Below, one piece after another: positions 5,759-5,822 of a DNA stretch of 5,822 bases. A model generated the notes under the pieces. The model made no database searches and was not told the DNA's origin. It saw nothing but the letters and a program-made list of their open reading frames with translations. The first letter of the stretch is position 1. Every line of letters begins with the position of its first letter. The DNA comes from Desulfobacterales bacterium (GTDB lineage Bacteria > Desulfobacterota > Desulfobulbia > Desulfobulbales > BM004). Position numbers and translations under genes: made by a program. The DNA lies in the NCBI GenBank assembly GCA_012974315.1, contig JAAXQI010000250.1:1-5822 (forward strand), read 5' to 3'.

Positions 5759-5822
5759 TTTTTCCTTTATTCAATTTACTTCAGAAAATTTAGACAAAAA
5801 ATTTATTGGTCAGACGCTACAC

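Overview
The window reads as ordinary chromosomal DNA from a Gram-negative bacterium of moderate-to-low G+C content. A membrane-anchored RNase Y, a KMSKS-type tyrosyl-tRNA synthetase, a ZapA with a small coiled-coil partner, and a candidate 6S RNA just downstream of zapA together suggest a delta-proteobacterial (Desulfobacterota-like) genome. That placement rests on gene content and order seen by eye, not on a search. I see no insertion sequence, CRISPR array, tRNA or rRNA.

Layout. A PerR-type Fur-family repressor (37-441, +) opens the window. It converges on a block of genes that all lie on the minus strand. In transcription order these are a Nudix hydrolase (5758-5273), a short coiled-coil ZapB-like protein (5049-4711), ZapA (4616-4257), a candidate 6S RNA (about 4121-3934), RNase Y (rny, 3468-1900) and tyrosyl-tRNA synthetase (tyrS, 1848-631). 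The convergent gap 442-630 holds a perfect 17-bp tandem repeat and no gene.

The most informative stretch is the 788-bp gap between zapA and rny (3469-4256). On the minus strand it holds, in order: a nested inverted repeat just after zapA; a 6S-like RNA of about 185-190 nt with pairing ends and a stable tip; a short stretch that reads like the start of an EF-Ts (TS-N) domain interrupted by an in-frame stop, probably a gene remnant; a TATAAT box; and a strongly structured rny leader. In that leader the segment GAGGGG can pair either with an upstream CCCCTC or with a downstream CCCCTC. The two pairings exclude each other, and the second would close a three-way junction. An AU-rich hairpin with a U-run and a further hairpin near the rny ribosome binding site follow. 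This leader is the best candidate here for an undescribed regulatory element.

How the parts fit. ZapA and the coiled-coil protein probably act on the FtsZ ring. 6S RNA would tune RNA polymerase, RNase Y starts mRNA decay, TyrS charges tRNA, the Nudix enzyme cleans or recycles nucleotides, and PerR senses peroxide. No single new pathway is evident. The interest lies in the non-coding RNA region.
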